Assembly: GCA_002898535.1 (NCBI GenBank)
Contig: BEHN01000006.1
Coordinates: 1-64,000, forward strand
DNA length: 64,000 nt
Origin: a bacterium HR11
GTDB lineage: Bacteria > Acidobacteriota > HRBIN11
Reading direction: 5' to 3'
A program made the position numbers and the translations under genes. The notes beneath the pieces were generated by a model. That model did no database searches. It worked only from the letters and a program-made list of their open reading frames with translations, and was not told the DNA's origin. Below, piece by piece: positions 1 to 8,501 of the stretch; within the stretch, counting starts at the first letter, position 1, and each line of letters begins with the position of its first letter.

Positions 1-421
1 GGGTCCGGCGGCCGTGCAGTTGGCGCCGGAAGTCACGCGGGAGCCGGACCTGTTCGTCCTGGCCCCGGAGGACGTCCCGCGTGCTCACGGCAGTCCCTTG
101 AGGGTCCGGCCCGTCCTGGTCGTCGAGGTCACGAGTCCGTCGACGCGTACCATCGACCTGGTCGAGAAGGCCCGGGACTATGCCCAAGCCGGGATTCCCG
201 AGTACTGGGTCGTGGACGCCGACCGGGGCGAGGTCGTCGTCCATCGGCTCCGGGGGGACGCCTACGAGGCGACGGTCGTGACGGCGGGTCGGCTGGAGAG
301 TCGGGCCGTGCCGGGCTTCTGGCTGGACGTCGGGTGGGTCCTGCGGTGGCCCCTGCCGCCCGTCGCCGAGTGCCTGAGGCGGGTCCTGGCCTCTCATAAG
401 AAGCCCAAGAGGTCCCTATGA
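1..421 (+). CDS. Uma2 family endonuclease-like protein (5' end missing)
   Basis: The frame is already open at the window edge, so the N-terminus is missing. The visible part holds the Uma2 PD-(D/E)xK core: EPDLFVL, then VVEVTSPS and EKARDYAQAGIPEYW, which supply the acidic residues and lysine of the fold. Uma2 proteins are widespread in cyanobacteria, Chloroflexi and relatives. Their biological role is unproven, although the fold is that of a nuclease. The stop codon overlaps the start of the next Uma2 gene as ATGA, so the two are translationally coupled. From about position 140 to 375 the DNA is identical to the downstream copy, so this is one half of a recent tandem duplication or conversion. 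Confidence 0.85.
   Translation, partial: GPAAVQLAPEVTREPDLFVLAPEDVPRAHGSPLRVRPVLVVEVTSPSTRTIDLVEKARDYAQAGIPEYWVVDADRGEVVVHRLRGDAYEATVVTAGRLESRAVPGFWLDVGWVLRWPLPPVAECLRRVLASHKKPKRSL
2..375 (+). repeat. Direct repeat shared with 661-1034 (Uma2 tandem duplication)
   Basis: Positions 2-375 repeat at 661-1034 with an offset of 659 bp. Differences lie only in the first 140 bases, and I see none from about 140 to 375. A fully identical distal part beside a slightly diverged proximal part suggests gene conversion or a very recent duplication. Confidence 0.9.
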
Positions 422-1053
422 AGGTCCTGGTCGTCGATGAACGGAAGGAGGTCGTGCAAGAGCCGTACGTCGTCCGCCTGGGCGGCTGGACCCTGGAGCG
501 GTACCTCCAAGAGGCCCCGGAGCAGGCCCGGTGGGAATTCGCCTACGGGGAGGTCGTCGTGTACTCGCCGGCGTCGGCTGAACATCAAGACCGAGTCGGA
601 TTCCTGTACCGCCTTCTGGCTGGCTACTGTGAAATTAGGGGCTGGGGAAAAGTCCTGACGGGTCCGGCGGCCGTGCAGTTGGCGCCGGAAGTCACGAGGG
701 AACCGGACCTGTTCGTCCTGGCCCCGGAGGACGTGCCCCAGGCCCGGGGGAGTCCCTTGAGGGTCCGGCCCGTCCTGGTCGTCGAGGTCACGAGTCCCTC
801 GACGCGTACCATCGACCTGGTCGAGAAGGCCCGGGACTATGCCCAAGCCGGGATTCCCGAGTACTGGGTCGTGGACGCCGACCGGGGCGAGGTCGTCGTC
901 CATCGGCTCCGGGGGGACGCCTACGAGGCGACGGTCGTGACGGCGGGTCGGCTGGAGAGTCGGGCCGTGCCGGGCTTCTGGCTGGACGTCGGGTGGGTCC
1001 TGCGGTGGCCCCTGCCGCCCGTCGCCGAGTGCCTTCAGAGAGTGCTGGCATGA
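418..1053 (+). CDS. Uma2 family endonuclease-like protein
   Basis: This 211-residue protein is a full-length Uma2-type member. The N-terminal half, about residues 1-80, has the family's YLQEAPEQ... and EHQDRVGFLYRLL segments. The C-terminal half has EPDLFVLAPEDVP, VVEVTSPS and EKARDYAQAGIPEYW, the PD-(D/E)xK-type core. It starts at the ATG inside the upstream gene's ATGA stop/start overlap. The two Uma2 genes and the following HEPN/MNT pair are closely spaced on one strand. Function is inferred from fold only. These proteins are often annotated as Uma2 family endonucleases without a known substrate. Confidence 0.9.
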   Translation: MKVLVVDERKEVVQEPYVVRLGGWTLERYLQEAPEQARWEFAYGEVVVYSPASAEHQDRVGFLYRLLAGYCEIRGWGKVLTGPAAVQLAPEVTREPDLFVLAPEDVPQARGSPLRVRPVLVVEVTSPSTRTIDLVEKARDYAQAGIPEYWVVDADRGEVVVHRLRGDAYEATVVTAGRLESRAVPGFWLDVGWVLRWPLPPVAECLQRVLA

Positions 1054-1066
1054 CGGGATAGCGGGC

Positions 1067-1467
1067 ATGGGAAATCGGGAGGAGGCACGCCGCTGGCTGG
1101 ACCAGGCCCGGGCCGACCTGAAGACGGCCCGAGACTGTCTGAAAGACGGCGATTATTACGCCTCGGCCTTCTTTGCCCAACAGGCCTCCGAGAAGGCCCT
1201 GAAGGGATTCCTCTACGGGCAGGGATTTCGAGCCCTCATCACCCCTCGGTCGTCGAGCTCCTGGAGGAGGTGGCAAGGGGAGAGCCTTCGTTCCGGGACC
1301 TGATCGACCTGGGAAAGGAGCTGGACCGCCATTACATCGGGGCCCGGTATCCGAACTTTTACCCGGCCGGGGCTCCCTACCGTTACTACACGGAGGAGAT
1401 AGCGCGCCGATGCGTGCGCTACGCCGCGTCGATCTTGAGTGCCGTGAGGAAATTTATCAAAAGATAG
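1067..1467 (+). pseudogene. HEPN domain protein, frameshifted
   Basis: Two overlapping frames together make one pfam05168-type HEPN protein. Frame 1 (from ATG 1067) gives EEARRWLDQARADLKTA and ASAFFAQQASEKALKGFLYGQGFRAL, the helical HEPN start. The matching continuation, HPSVVELLEEVARGEP, then LDRHYIGARYPNFYPAG and YYTEEIARRCVRYAASIL, lies in another frame ending at 1467. The frame changes near 1222-1238. The continuation has the RYPN motif region usual in HEPN proteins paired with MNT nucleotidyltransferases. Either the gene is broken by a one-base indel or the sequence has an error there. In HEPN/MNT modules the HEPN protein is typically a toxin RNase and the MNT protein its antitoxin. A lost toxin with an intact antitoxin would be tolerable to the cell. 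Confidence 0.75.
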
Positions 1468-1817
1468 CGATCTACGTGGAACGCTTGACTCGGGTATGGA
1501 AGCCCCAGGCCGTCCTGCTCTTCGGGTCCTTCGCCCGGGACGACGTCCACGAGGGTTCGGACGTCGATATCGCCGTCATCGCCGACTTTCGGGAACCCTT
1601 CCTCGACCGGATCCGTCGGCTCCTGGACCTGAACGAGGGCTTGAGTCTACCCCTCGAGCCGGTCGGCTACACGCCCGAGGAGTTCCGAACGATGTGGCGG
1701 GTGGGCAACCGCTTCGTCCGGGAGGTCGCGGCTCACGGTCGGGTCCTCCACGGAGATCTGGCGGGGGTCTTCCCCGGCCGCCGACTCCGGGGGCGACGTG
1801 ACGACGGGACGGCGTGA
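1410..1817 (+). CDS. MNT-type nucleotidyltransferase (HEPN partner)
   Basis: The protein is a minimal nucleotidyltransferase of up to 135 residues. The signature GSFARDD followed by SDVDIAV fits the G-S-x(n)-D-x-D metal-binding motif of the family. It overlaps the 3' end of the HEPN gene, as usual for coupled HEPN/MNT modules, where the enzyme can AMPylate and neutralise its partner. The start is uncertain. ATG 1410 lies within HEPN, and GTG 1476 (VERLTRVW) would give a more typical short N-terminus. The last 30 or so residues are arginine-rich and run towards the next gene. Confidence 0.85.
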   Translation: MRALRRVDLECREEIYQKIAIYVERLTRVWKPQAVLLFGSFARDDVHEGSDVDIAVIADFREPFLDRIRRLLDLNEGLSLPLEPVGYTPEEFRTMWRVGNRFVREVAAHGRVLHGDLAGVFPGRRLRGRRDDGTA

Positions 1818-1848
1818 CGAAGCGGCTCGGGGTTCCTCAGGTCCGGGC

Positions 1849-3831
1849 ATGATGGAAACGGCCTCCAAGGTCGTCGGTCTGGTATCGGTCCTGACGGCCG
1901 TCACGGCGCTGAGCCTCCTGGCGAGGCCCGTCGTCCCGGCCATGCCCTTCCTGGTAGGCGTGGCCCTGGCCGGCGGATTCCTCCTGGGCCGCTTCCTTCG
2001 AGAGCGGAGCTTGGCGCCTTGGCTGGGCCTCCTGTACATGGTCCCCGGCCTGTTCTATACAGCCTTCCACGCGGCCTATTTCCCCTTGCTTCCCTGGCTG
2101 GCGGGGGTCCTGGGCCTATGCCTGGCGGGCCCGGACGTCCGGCGGTGGCATGTACCGACGGCCTGGAAGGCCCCGATCGCCCTGTGGGCTCTCACGGTCG
2201 CCCTGTCGTGGCCCGTCGTCGTCCTCCGGGAGCTGGACTTTGCGCCGGGCCTGACCCTACCCCTTCGTCTGGCGGGCAACGGCGTCGGCACGCCGCATAC
2301 GGTCACGGTCGGGATGGCCCTCTTCTTCCCGGCCCTGACCGTGACGGGTCTTCTCTGGACGGATGCCCTTTTTTACCACTTTGGACGCCGCCCGATGGCC
2401 GACTTCCGACGCTGGGTCCTGATGCCCCTGGGCGTTTCCTTTCTCCTGACGGTCCTCATCGCCGCCGTGCAGAGCTTCTGGGACGTGCGATTCATGAACC
2501 GACCCCGGTGGGTCGGCCTGCGGGCGGCCTCAGGAGGCCTTTTGGACCCCAATCCCCTGGGACTGCTCTCGGCCCTGGCCGGGCCGGCCTTGCTGGCGGC
2601 GGCTTTGCCGGTCCGGTCGTGGACGGGCCGGTTGGGCCTCCTGGCCGGGCTTGGGGCGTCGGGCTTCGGGATCCTGGCGTCCGGGTCTCGCACCGCGCTC
2701 CTGTTAGGGCTGACGGCCCTGGCCGGGTCGGTCGGCGTCGCCGGAGCGGCCGGTCGGCGGGCCGGGTGGCGGTGGGGCCTGGCCGGCCTCGTCGGCGTCA
2801 TCGGGGCGGCGAGTCTGCTTGGCGCCGCGTATCTCTTTCGGGGCACGCCGCTGTACCGGGCCATCGTCCGGCTTCCGGCGGTCCAAGACCTCGGGAACCT
2901 GTCCGAGGCCTTCCGAACACAACTCGCCGACCGGCTCCCCTTCTACCGTGTCACGGGCGCCATGCTCCGGGACGTGCCCCTGACGGGCATCGGGAGCGGG
3001 ACGTACTACGTCCTGGTCAGCGACTACGGCCTGCGGCTCCTGGGTGATCCCCTGCACTTCGACAACGCCCAGAACTGGTACCTCCATCAACTGGCCGAGC
3101 TGGGGCTTCTGGGCAGTCTCGGGTGGGTCCTCTGGATGGCCGTGTTCGTCCGGACCGTCTTAGGGCAGGCCGCACCGGCTGAAGTTCGCCGGTCGGCTGG
3201 GGTCCTGAAGGTCGTCCTCGTCCTCTTCGGGATCTCGTCCCTCGTCGGGGCGCACGCCCAGGACGGGGCCGTCCTGATGACCTTCTGGGTCCTGGCGTTT
3301 TGGGCCGCCCGGCTCGTGGGCCTCGAGGCCGAGACGACTCCCGGGTCGGCGACCTCGCGGAGGGTTTGGGTTGGGGTCATCGCCCTGGCCCTGCTCTATA
3401 CGGGCGCTCAGGCCTACGTCGGCCTGCATCATTTGCGACCGCCCTTCCGGGCCGCCGCCGTCGGATGGGGCTACACGTATGGATTCTACGGTCCGGAGCG
3501 GGACCCGCTCGGCGGGCCCTTCCGGTGGACCCGCCGGCGGGCCGTGACGGTCCTCCCCGTCCACGGACCCCGTCTCCGGCTTCGGATGTTCGTCCACCAC
3601 CCCGACGTGGAACACCGTCCCGTGAGCGTCGTCGTATGGATCGACGATCGGCGGGTCCTCGAGGCCATGCTCCGAGACCGTCAGGTCCATACCTGGGACG
3701 TCCCGCTCCCGACGGACCGGCCCCGCGTGGCTCTGACGATCGGCGTGAGCCGCACGTGGCGGCCGGCTGACTACGGGCTTCCCGACCGGCGGGTCCTCGG
3801 CGTCGGCGTCGCCGAATGGACCTTTCCGTAA
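1849..3831 (+). CDS. O-antigen ligase / Wzy_C family membrane protein
   Basis: The product (660 residues from ATG 1849) has about ten or more hydrophobic segments in its first 500 residues. A Wzy_C-like core contains ASGSRTALLLGL, then a long periplasmic loop and DNAQNWYLHQLAELGLLGSLGW. That arrangement matches the O-antigen ligase/polymerase superfamily (RFaL/WaaL/Wzy). The last 150 or so residues form a soluble, probably periplasmic domain (RLRMFVHHPDVEH..., VVVWIDDRRVLE) that I do not recognise. Family members join or polymerise lipid-linked glycans on the outer face of the inner membrane. No glycosyltransferase genes are nearby, so the substrate is unknown. GTG 1798 would add 17 residues overlapping the nucleotidyltransferase gene, so ATG 1849 is preferred. 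Confidence 0.75.
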   Translation: MMETASKVVGLVSVLTAVTALSLLARPVVPAMPFLVGVALAGGFLLGRFLRERSLAPWLGLLYMVPGLFYTAFHAAYFPLLPWLAGVLGLCLAGPDVRRWHVPTAWKAPIALWALTVALSWPVVVLRELDFAPGLTLPLRLAGNGVGTPHTVTVGMALFFPALTVTGLLWTDALFYHFGRRPMADFRRWVLMPLGVSFLLTVLIAAVQSFWDVRFMNRPRWVGLRAASGGLLDPNPLGLLSALAGPALLAAALPVRSWTGRLGLLAGLGASGFGILASGSRTALLLGLTALAGSVGVAGAAGRRAGWRWGLAGLVGVIGAASLLGAAYLFRGTPLYRAIVRLPAVQDLGNLSEAFRTQLADRLPFYRVTGAMLRDVPLTGIGSGTYYVLVSDYGLRLLGDPLHFDNAQNWYLHQLAELGLLGSLGWVLWMAVFVRTVLGQAAPAEVRRSAGVLKVVLVLFGISSLVGAHAQDGAVLMTFWVLAFWAARLVGLEAETTPGSATSRRVWVGVIALALLYTGAQAYVGLHHLRPPFRAAAVGWGYTYGFYGPERDPLGGPFRWTRRRAVTVLPVHGPRLRLRMFVHHPDVEHRPVSVVVWIDDRRVLEAMLRDRQVHTWDVPLPTDRPRVALTIGVSRTWRPADYGLPDRRVLGVGVAEWTFP

Positions 3832-3928
3832 ACAGCGCCTACGCCCGTGCCCCCTTGAGACTCCAAGGTCGTTAGGGACTGCGAAACCTTCGACCCTCCG
3901 GGCGGGTTGGGGTTTGCAGAAGTCCGGC

Positions 3929-4963
3929 TTATCTTCTGGCAGTCCGGACGACCCGGGCGATCCAGAGGAGGACGCCGATGCCGAGGACGAGGGTGATCAC
4001 GAACAGCCAGAAGCTCCCCCATTCGCCCCGGACGGGCACGCGGGCCAGGTCGACCCAGGCCCCGAGTTCGTGGAACTGCACGACCTGTCGGGCGACGGCG
4101 TTGGACCCGAGGACGAGGCCCTGACCGGCCAGGACGGCTCCGCCGGTCCAGGGGCCGGGTCGTCGAACGTAGGCCAGGGCCAGGAGGACCGTCAGGGGCA
4201 GGCTCCCGCCGGCCAGGAGCCACAGGGCTCGCGGGAGCTTGTCCGCCACCGTCGGGGCATAGCCGAGGCCGGCCAGCCCGTAGACCAGCCCGCCGAGGAC
4301 GTACAGGACCGGCACGAGCCGCCGGGCCGCCTGCCGATAGGCCGCCTCTCGCCGGAACCATTCGGCGTCCAGGACCAGAAAGGCCCCGACGGTCCCGAAA
4401 GCCATTCCCGTCATGAGGCCGAAGCGGCGAAGCGCCTCGGGGTCCCAGTGGAGATAACGCCCGTGGACGGCCCCGGCCGACGCCGTCGCCAGGAAAATGG
4501 CGGACCACTTTTCCGGCCGGGCCGTCAGCGTCAGGGCCGCCGAGAACGTCAGGCCGATCCACGTCAGCAGGACCGTCGCCACGGCGGCCGCCGCCACGGG
4601 CCAGCGTCCGAAAGCCGCCAGGTAGACGGCGTAGTAGGCCACGATGAGGAGCGGGATGACGAGGAACCAGAACCAGGCCTGCAGGATCGTCGCCGGATAA
4701 AAGAACTGGGGATACAGCGTCTGGATGAACAGAAGGGGCACGACGCCGGCATTGATCCCAAAGGCCATGAAGAAGGGCATCGCCCGAAAGAGCCGTCCGC
4801 CTACGGGAGACCCGAGCAGGTGCAGGACCAGAGCCGTCGGCAGGCCCGCCAGCCACAGGTTCATGAAGACCATGTGCAGGAAAAAACCAAAGACTTTCAA
4901 GGCGAACAGAATCCACGCCGGGACCGGCAGTCCCAGGGGGTCGGGACCGGGAATCGGAGCCAT
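3929..4963 (-). CDS. Polytopic membrane protein of unknown function
   Basis: This 344-residue protein has roughly nine or ten hydrophobic helices from end to end and no obvious soluble domain. Recognisable segments are LKVFGFFLHMVFMNLWLAGL, FMAFGINAGVVPLLFIQTLY and WFLVIPLLIVAYYAVYLAA. The histidine in the first helix and the GIN...PLLF...LYPQFFYP region resemble uncharacterised membrane proteins found near cytochrome genes in deltaproteobacteria and acidobacteria. That resemblance is from memory and no haem ligand set is proven. It stands alone on the minus strand, convergent with the O-antigen-ligase-like gene (97 bp between stops). Confidence 0.65.
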   Translation of the reverse strand: MAPIPGPDPLGLPVPAWILFALKVFGFFLHMVFMNLWLAGLPTALVLHLLGSPVGGRLFRAMPFFMAFGINAGVVPLLFIQTLYPQFFYPATILQAWFWFLVIPLLIVAYYAVYLAAFGRWPVAAAAVATVLLTWIGLTFSAALTLTARPEKWSAIFLATASAGAVHGRYLHWDPEALRRFGLMTGMAFGTVGAFLVLDAEWFRREAAYRQAARRLVPVLYVLGGLVYGLAGLGYAPTVADKLPRALWLLAGGSLPLTVLLALAYVRRPGPWTGGAVLAGQGLVLGSNAVARQVVQFHELGAWVDLARVPVRGEWGSFWLFVITLVLGIGVLLWIARVVRTARR

Positions 4964-4978
4964 CGGATACCTCCGAGT

Positions 4979-5104
4979 GCTCGGGGGTTCGGGAGTCCGG
5001 GAATTCGGCTAATAGATAGGCCGGTGGGCCATTTTCGTCCAAGTCCCGCTCGCCTGAGCGGGGTCATACCCCCTTATCCCGGCCCCGCTCGTCTAAGAGC
5101 GGGG
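4979..5104. repeat. Octamer repeat and two GACCCCGCTC-type palindromes in the 4964-5187 gap
   Basis: Positions 4983-5010 carry an 8-bp-period repeat (GGGTTCGG/GAGTCCGG/GAATTCGG). Two short palindromes follow: CCCGCTC-gcct-GAGCGGG at 5045-5062 and CCCCGCTC-gtctaa-GAGCGGGG at 5083-5104. The same palindrome type recurs at 10230, 46608, 52718 and 52784. No gene is seen in 4964-5187. Confidence 0.75.
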
Positions 5105-5187
5105 TCGCCATTCCCACGGGACAGCGTGACGATGACGGGACGGGGGCCAGGCACGACCCCGGGCTCTACGGACCCTTCGCCCATGGC

Positions 5188-5529
5188 TTACCGGACCCAC
5201 CGGCACTCGCCCTGCACACAGGCGCAGGCCCGACAGCCTAAGTCTCGGGTCGGCGTCGGGATGGCCTCACAGGTCGTGACGACCGACTCGGCGGCACACA
5301 CCTCCCGGCTACATCCGCTGACGACGCAGTCGGCGTCGTCCTGACAGGCATTCGCCACGTGGGTTCCCTCATATCGGTCGAAAAGGGCCTCCTGACCCGA
5401 GAGGCAGGGCTCCGCAGGCCGGACCGGCTTGCCGGCTTGGTCGCCCGTGATCGAACAAGGCGCCAGGCCGAGGCTCAGGCCCAGGAGGACGGCCCAGCCG
5501 GCGATGGCACGAAGGGTCTGCCAGACCAT
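5188..5529 (-). CDS. Secreted eight-cysteine-cluster protein
   Basis: The product is a 113-residue exported protein. Residues 1-25 are a signal sequence (LRAIAGWAVLLGLSLGLAPC). The Cys within LAPC could be a weak lipobox. The C-terminal half has a dense cysteine pattern: NACQDDADCVVSGCSREVC, TTCEA, LGCRACACVQGECRW. This fits the small eight-cysteine-cluster domain found in exported proteins of myxobacteria and related organisms, whose function is unknown. Disulfide bonding in the periplasm or at the surface is likely. The region directly upstream of its start is a repeat-rich element with a hairpin array, so its promoter, if local, lies within repeats. Confidence 0.7.
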   Translation of the reverse strand: MVWQTLRAIAGWAVLLGLSLGLAPCSITGDQAGKPVRPAEPCLSGQEALFDRYEGTHVANACQDDADCVVSGCSREVCAAESVVTTCEAIPTPTRDLGCRACACVQGECRWVR

Positions 5530-5545
5530 ATCGGAACTCCCGTCG

Positions 5546-6006
5546 GGCAGATGGGCATTTGGCAGATGGGCAGGTCGGCAGATGGGCAGGTCGGGAGACT
5601 GGCGTCTATCCTCAAAACACCGGCAGTCATGCCGGTGTTTTCCTTATAGAACCGGCAGTCACGCCGGTGTCCCCCTCCAGAGCCGGAGCCATCCCACCCC
5701 CCATCCTCCGAACGCCGGGAGTCATCCCGGCGCCCCCTGTCCCGGCGCCGCCCGTCAGGACGGCGTCCATCCCATCAGAACACCGGCAGTCACGCCGGTG
5801 TTATCTTTAGAGAACCGCCGGTTATGGCGGTGTCATCCTCGTAGAACCGGGAGTTATCCCGGTGTCAACCTCAGGGGCAGGGTCGGCGGATGGCAGGTCG
5901 GCAAATAGGGAGGTAGGGCCCCATTCGCTATTCGCCGTTCGCCCTTTATTTCGGGCGGCGGCCAAGGCCATCTCGATACCATCTTACGAGCTGAACGGCT
6001 CTGGTA
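5546..6006. mobile_element. Composite inverted-repeat element, left arm lost (E1)
   Basis: The right end (ATCTCGATACCA, then GAGCTGAACGGCTCTGGTA at about 5988-6006) matches the right arm of the complete element at 62717-62945, including the GCCCTTTATTTCGGGCGG stretch. The left part starts with GGCAGAT/GGGCAGG heptamers at 5546-5600, as in other cores, but the usual TAACAGAGCC end is missing. It abuts the start of the cysteine-cluster gene. The core carries the hairpin array listed separately. No ORF appears in it, so it would be non-autonomous. Confidence 0.65.
5608..5876. repeat. Array of about eight short hairpins with covarying stems
   Basis: Units of about 32-35 bp follow one another, each with an inverted repeat around an AGTCAT/AGTCAC/AGTTAT loop. 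Stem pairs include CACCGGC/GCCGGTG (5618-5637), ACCGGC/GCCGGT (5651-5668), CGCCGGG/CCCGGCG, CACCGGC/GCCGGTG, ACCGCC/GGCGGT and ACCGGG/CCCGGT. Spacers begin ATCCTC, CTTATAG or CTCGTAG. The arms change together while complementarity is kept. One or two units, such as that at about 5670-5700, are degenerate. A related four-unit array lies at 13800-13937. Confidence 0.8.
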
Positions 6007-6066
6007 TCCTGCATCCCGTTCCCGTATCCCGCGGGAGTTGCCCCGTCTGCCCATCTGCCCACCTAC
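6006..6066. repeat. Heptamer repeat (GTATCCT/GCATCCC, then TCTGCCC)
   Basis: Two 7-bp-period runs sit between element E1 and the mutS2 stop: TATCCTGCATCCCGTTCCCGT at the start and CTGCCCATCTGCCCACC at the end. Both heptamer types recur elsewhere in the window. Confidence 0.7.
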
Positions 6067-6067
6067 C

Positions 6068-8458
6068 TCATTGCCTCAGGAACACGATCGTCGCCCCCGG
6101 GCCGCCCTCCTGGGGCGGGGCCGGCTCGACGCGCTCGACCATCGGATGATGCCGCAGGTGCTCCAGGACGGCCTGCTTGAGCCGGCCCGGCCGGTAGCCA
6201 TGAATAACCCGCAAGCGTTGGAGACCCCGGCGGTAGGCTCGGTCCAGGGCCTGGTCCAGGCGGTCCAGGGCGTCCGGCACGTGGAGGCCCAGCAAATATA
6301 CCTCGCGATCGGCCGGGGACGCCGTCGCCAGCCGGTTCACGTCTTCCGGCGTCGGGACGACCGGTGGGGGCGAGCCGCCCGGAGTCGGCTCCAGCCACGC
6401 GAGGGGGACCTGAAGCCGCTTGTCTTGAACGCGCACGACCGCCACGGCCCGTTCGGAGTCCACAGCCTCCAGCGTGCCCGTCGTCGAAGCATTCCGAAGG
6501 CGGACGGCCATGCCGGGTGACCAGTCGGCCGGCCGTCCGGCCGCCAGGGTCGGCGGCGGTCGGAGGACGTCGGCCTCTTCCTGAAGGAACTGACGTCGGA
6601 CTGCTTGGAACCGTTCTCGAAGGGCCTGCCGGACGGCTGGGTCCTGGACCTCGTGGAAGAACGCCAGCCATTCCTGTTGACGTTCCTCCCACCACCGCTG
6701 GACCCGCTGTTTCCAGGCCTGCCACTCCTGCGTCAGGGCGGCCCGGCTCTGTTCCAGCTCTCGGAGGAGGGCTTGATAGCGCTGGGCCTGTTCCTGTCGT
6801 TCCCGTTCGAGGGCGGCCCGCTGTTCCTCGACGGCGTGCTGGGTCGCCTCGAGGCGGCGGACCAGCTCCATCCACTGTAGGTGAGAGGGGTCCAAAGCCC
6901 GATAGGCCGCTTCGAGGATGGCTTCCGGCAGGCCGTACCGGCGAGCGATGTCGAGGGCGTGGCTGGCGCCGAAGGCGTGCGGGATCAGACGGAACGTCGG
7001 TGCCAGCGTCTCCGGGGCGAACTCCATGGACGCCGTGATGACGTCGGCCTCTTGGAGGGCCATGAGCTTGATGGACGTCAGGTGGGTGACGACCAGGACC
7101 TTGCCGGGCTGATTCCGCAGGTGCTTCAAGACGGCCGTCCCGAGGGCCGCGCCCTCGGCCGGGTCGGTCCCCGTCCCGAGCTCGTCGATGAGGAACAGGC
7201 CCCGCCGGACGGGGGTCGTCAGCATGGGGATCAGACGCCGTACGTGGGACGCAAAGGTGCTTAAATTCTGCGTCAGGTCCTGCTGGTCGCCGATGTCGGC
7301 CATCACGTGGGAAAAGCACGGCAGGCGGGTCCCCGGACCGGCCGGGACGGGCAGGCCGGCCTGGGCCATCAGGACGACGAGGCCGACCGTCTTGAGGGCG
7401 ACGGTCTTGCCGCCGGCGTTGGGACCCGTGATGATGAGGACCTTCGCCCGTTCGTCCATCTCCAGGTCCAGGGGGACGACCGTCTGTCGGCGGGTCCGGG
7501 CCTGGATGGCCAACAAGGGGTGGCGCGCCCGGTCGAGGACGAGTCGGTCGGCGTCTTCCACGCGGGGGACCGCCGCCTCGTAGGCGTGGGCGTAAGCGGC
7601 CATCGCCAGGAGGGCGTCCAGGCGGGCCAGTCGTCGGAACAGCCGGGGCCAGTCCGAGACGGCCCGCAGGTCGTCCGTGAGCTGGCGGAGGACGCGCTGG
7701 ACCTCGGCTCGGCGTTCTTCTTCCAGGAGGACATACCGGTTGTTGAGTTCGACGATTTCCAGGGGTTCCAGATACACAGAGGCACCACTGCCGGACATCC
7801 CCAGGACGATGCCCGGGATTCGGTGCTGCTGGTCCGCCTTCACGAGGAGGACCCACCGGTGATCCCGCTGAGTGAGGATGGGCTCCTGGATGGCCGACGC
7901 ATAGTCGGGCTTCCCGATAAAGGCTTTGAGACGCTGTTCGATCTGCTCCCGGAGCTGACGCCAGGACCGCGAGATCCGCTGAAGCTCGGGCGTGGCCGTC
8001 TCGAGGACCTCGCCGCTGGGCGTCAGGACGGACCGGACGCGAGACCGGAACTCGGCCATCGTCGGGAGGCCGTCGAGCCAGCGGGCGACGTGGGGCATGT
8101 CGGACCGGTAGGGCCGAAAAGCTCTCACGAGGACGTCCACCTGGTCGAAGAAGGCGACGGCCGTCCAGAGCTCCTCGGGGGCCAGGCATGCTCCTTCCAG
8201 GCGGACCGTGCGGACGATGGCCCGCAAGTCAGGTAAGAACCGCAGAGACGGCCGGCCCGCCCGTTCATACGTCTTCAGGATTTCCTCGAGGACGACCTGC
8301 CGTCGGCGGATGCACCGCCGGTCGGCCAGGGGGCGAAGCCGCCGCAGGTACCGCCGTCCGTAGAAGCCGGCCCAGCCGGCGATGTGCCGGAGGACGGCCT
8401 GGTATTCAAGACTCCGATACGTCCAGTCCGGACACGCTAAGGCGCACTTCAAGGGCAA
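6068..8458 (-). CDS. mutS2: Endonuclease MutS2 with Smr domain
   Basis: MutS2 acts on branched DNA and, in several bacteria, rescues collided ribosomes. The visible domains in order are: N-terminal helical region (TYRSLEYQAVLRHIAGW), core/clamp with EPILTQRDHRWVLLVK, and ATPase with Walker A GPNAGGKT and Walker B-like LFLIDELGTGTDP. A long charged coiled-coil follows (AVEEQRAALERERQEQAQR), then a C-terminal Smr nuclease-like domain with VIHGYRPGRLKQAVLEHL. The length of 796 residues is normal. The start is unclear because no ATG or GTG lies at the right place. TTG 8458 or TTG 8452 just before KCALACPDW is most likely, placing it 44 nt after nuoG. The frame stays open upstream to 8575 inside nuoG. 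Confidence 0.93.
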   Translation of the reverse strand: MPLKCALACPDWTYRSLEYQAVLRHIAGWAGFYGRRYLRRLRPLADRRCIRRRQVVLEEILKTYERAGRPSLRFLPDLRAIVRTVRLEGACLAPEELWTAVAFFDQVDVLVRAFRPYRSDMPHVARWLDGLPTMAEFRSRVRSVLTPSGEVLETATPELQRISRSWRQLREQIEQRLKAFIGKPDYASAIQEPILTQRDHRWVLLVKADQQHRIPGIVLGMSGSGASVYLEPLEIVELNNRYVLLEEERRAEVQRVLRQLTDDLRAVSDWPRLFRRLARLDALLAMAAYAHAYEAAVPRVEDADRLVLDRARHPLLAIQARTRRQTVVPLDLEMDERAKVLIITGPNAGGKTVALKTVGLVVLMAQAGLPVPAGPGTRLPCFSHVMADIGDQQDLTQNLSTFASHVRRLIPMLTTPVRRGLFLIDELGTGTDPAEGAALGTAVLKHLRNQPGKVLVVTHLTSIKLMALQEADVITASMEFAPETLAPTFRLIPHAFGASHALDIARRYGLPEAILEAAYRALDPSHLQWMELVRRLEATQHAVEEQRAALERERQEQAQRYQALLRELEQSRAALTQEWQAWKQRVQRWWEERQQEWLAFFHEVQDPAVRQALRERFQAVRRQFLQEEADVLRPPPTLAAGRPADWSPGMAVRLRNASTTGTLEAVDSERAVAVVRVQDKRLQVPLAWLEPTPGGSPPPVVPTPEDVNRLATASPADREVYLLGLHVPDALDRLDQALDRAYRRGLQRLRVIHGYRPGRLKQAVLEHLRHHPMVERVEPAPPQEGGPGATIVFLRQ

Positions 8459-8501
8459 GACAGACGGCCATGGGTGTCGGGTGTTCGGGCCTGACCGAAC
8501 T

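Noticed and set aside
5608-5876. CRISPR array
   Set aside because: The units are about 32-35 bp and regularly spaced, but there is no constant repeat with unique spacers. Each unit is itself a different palindrome, and no cas gene is in the window.
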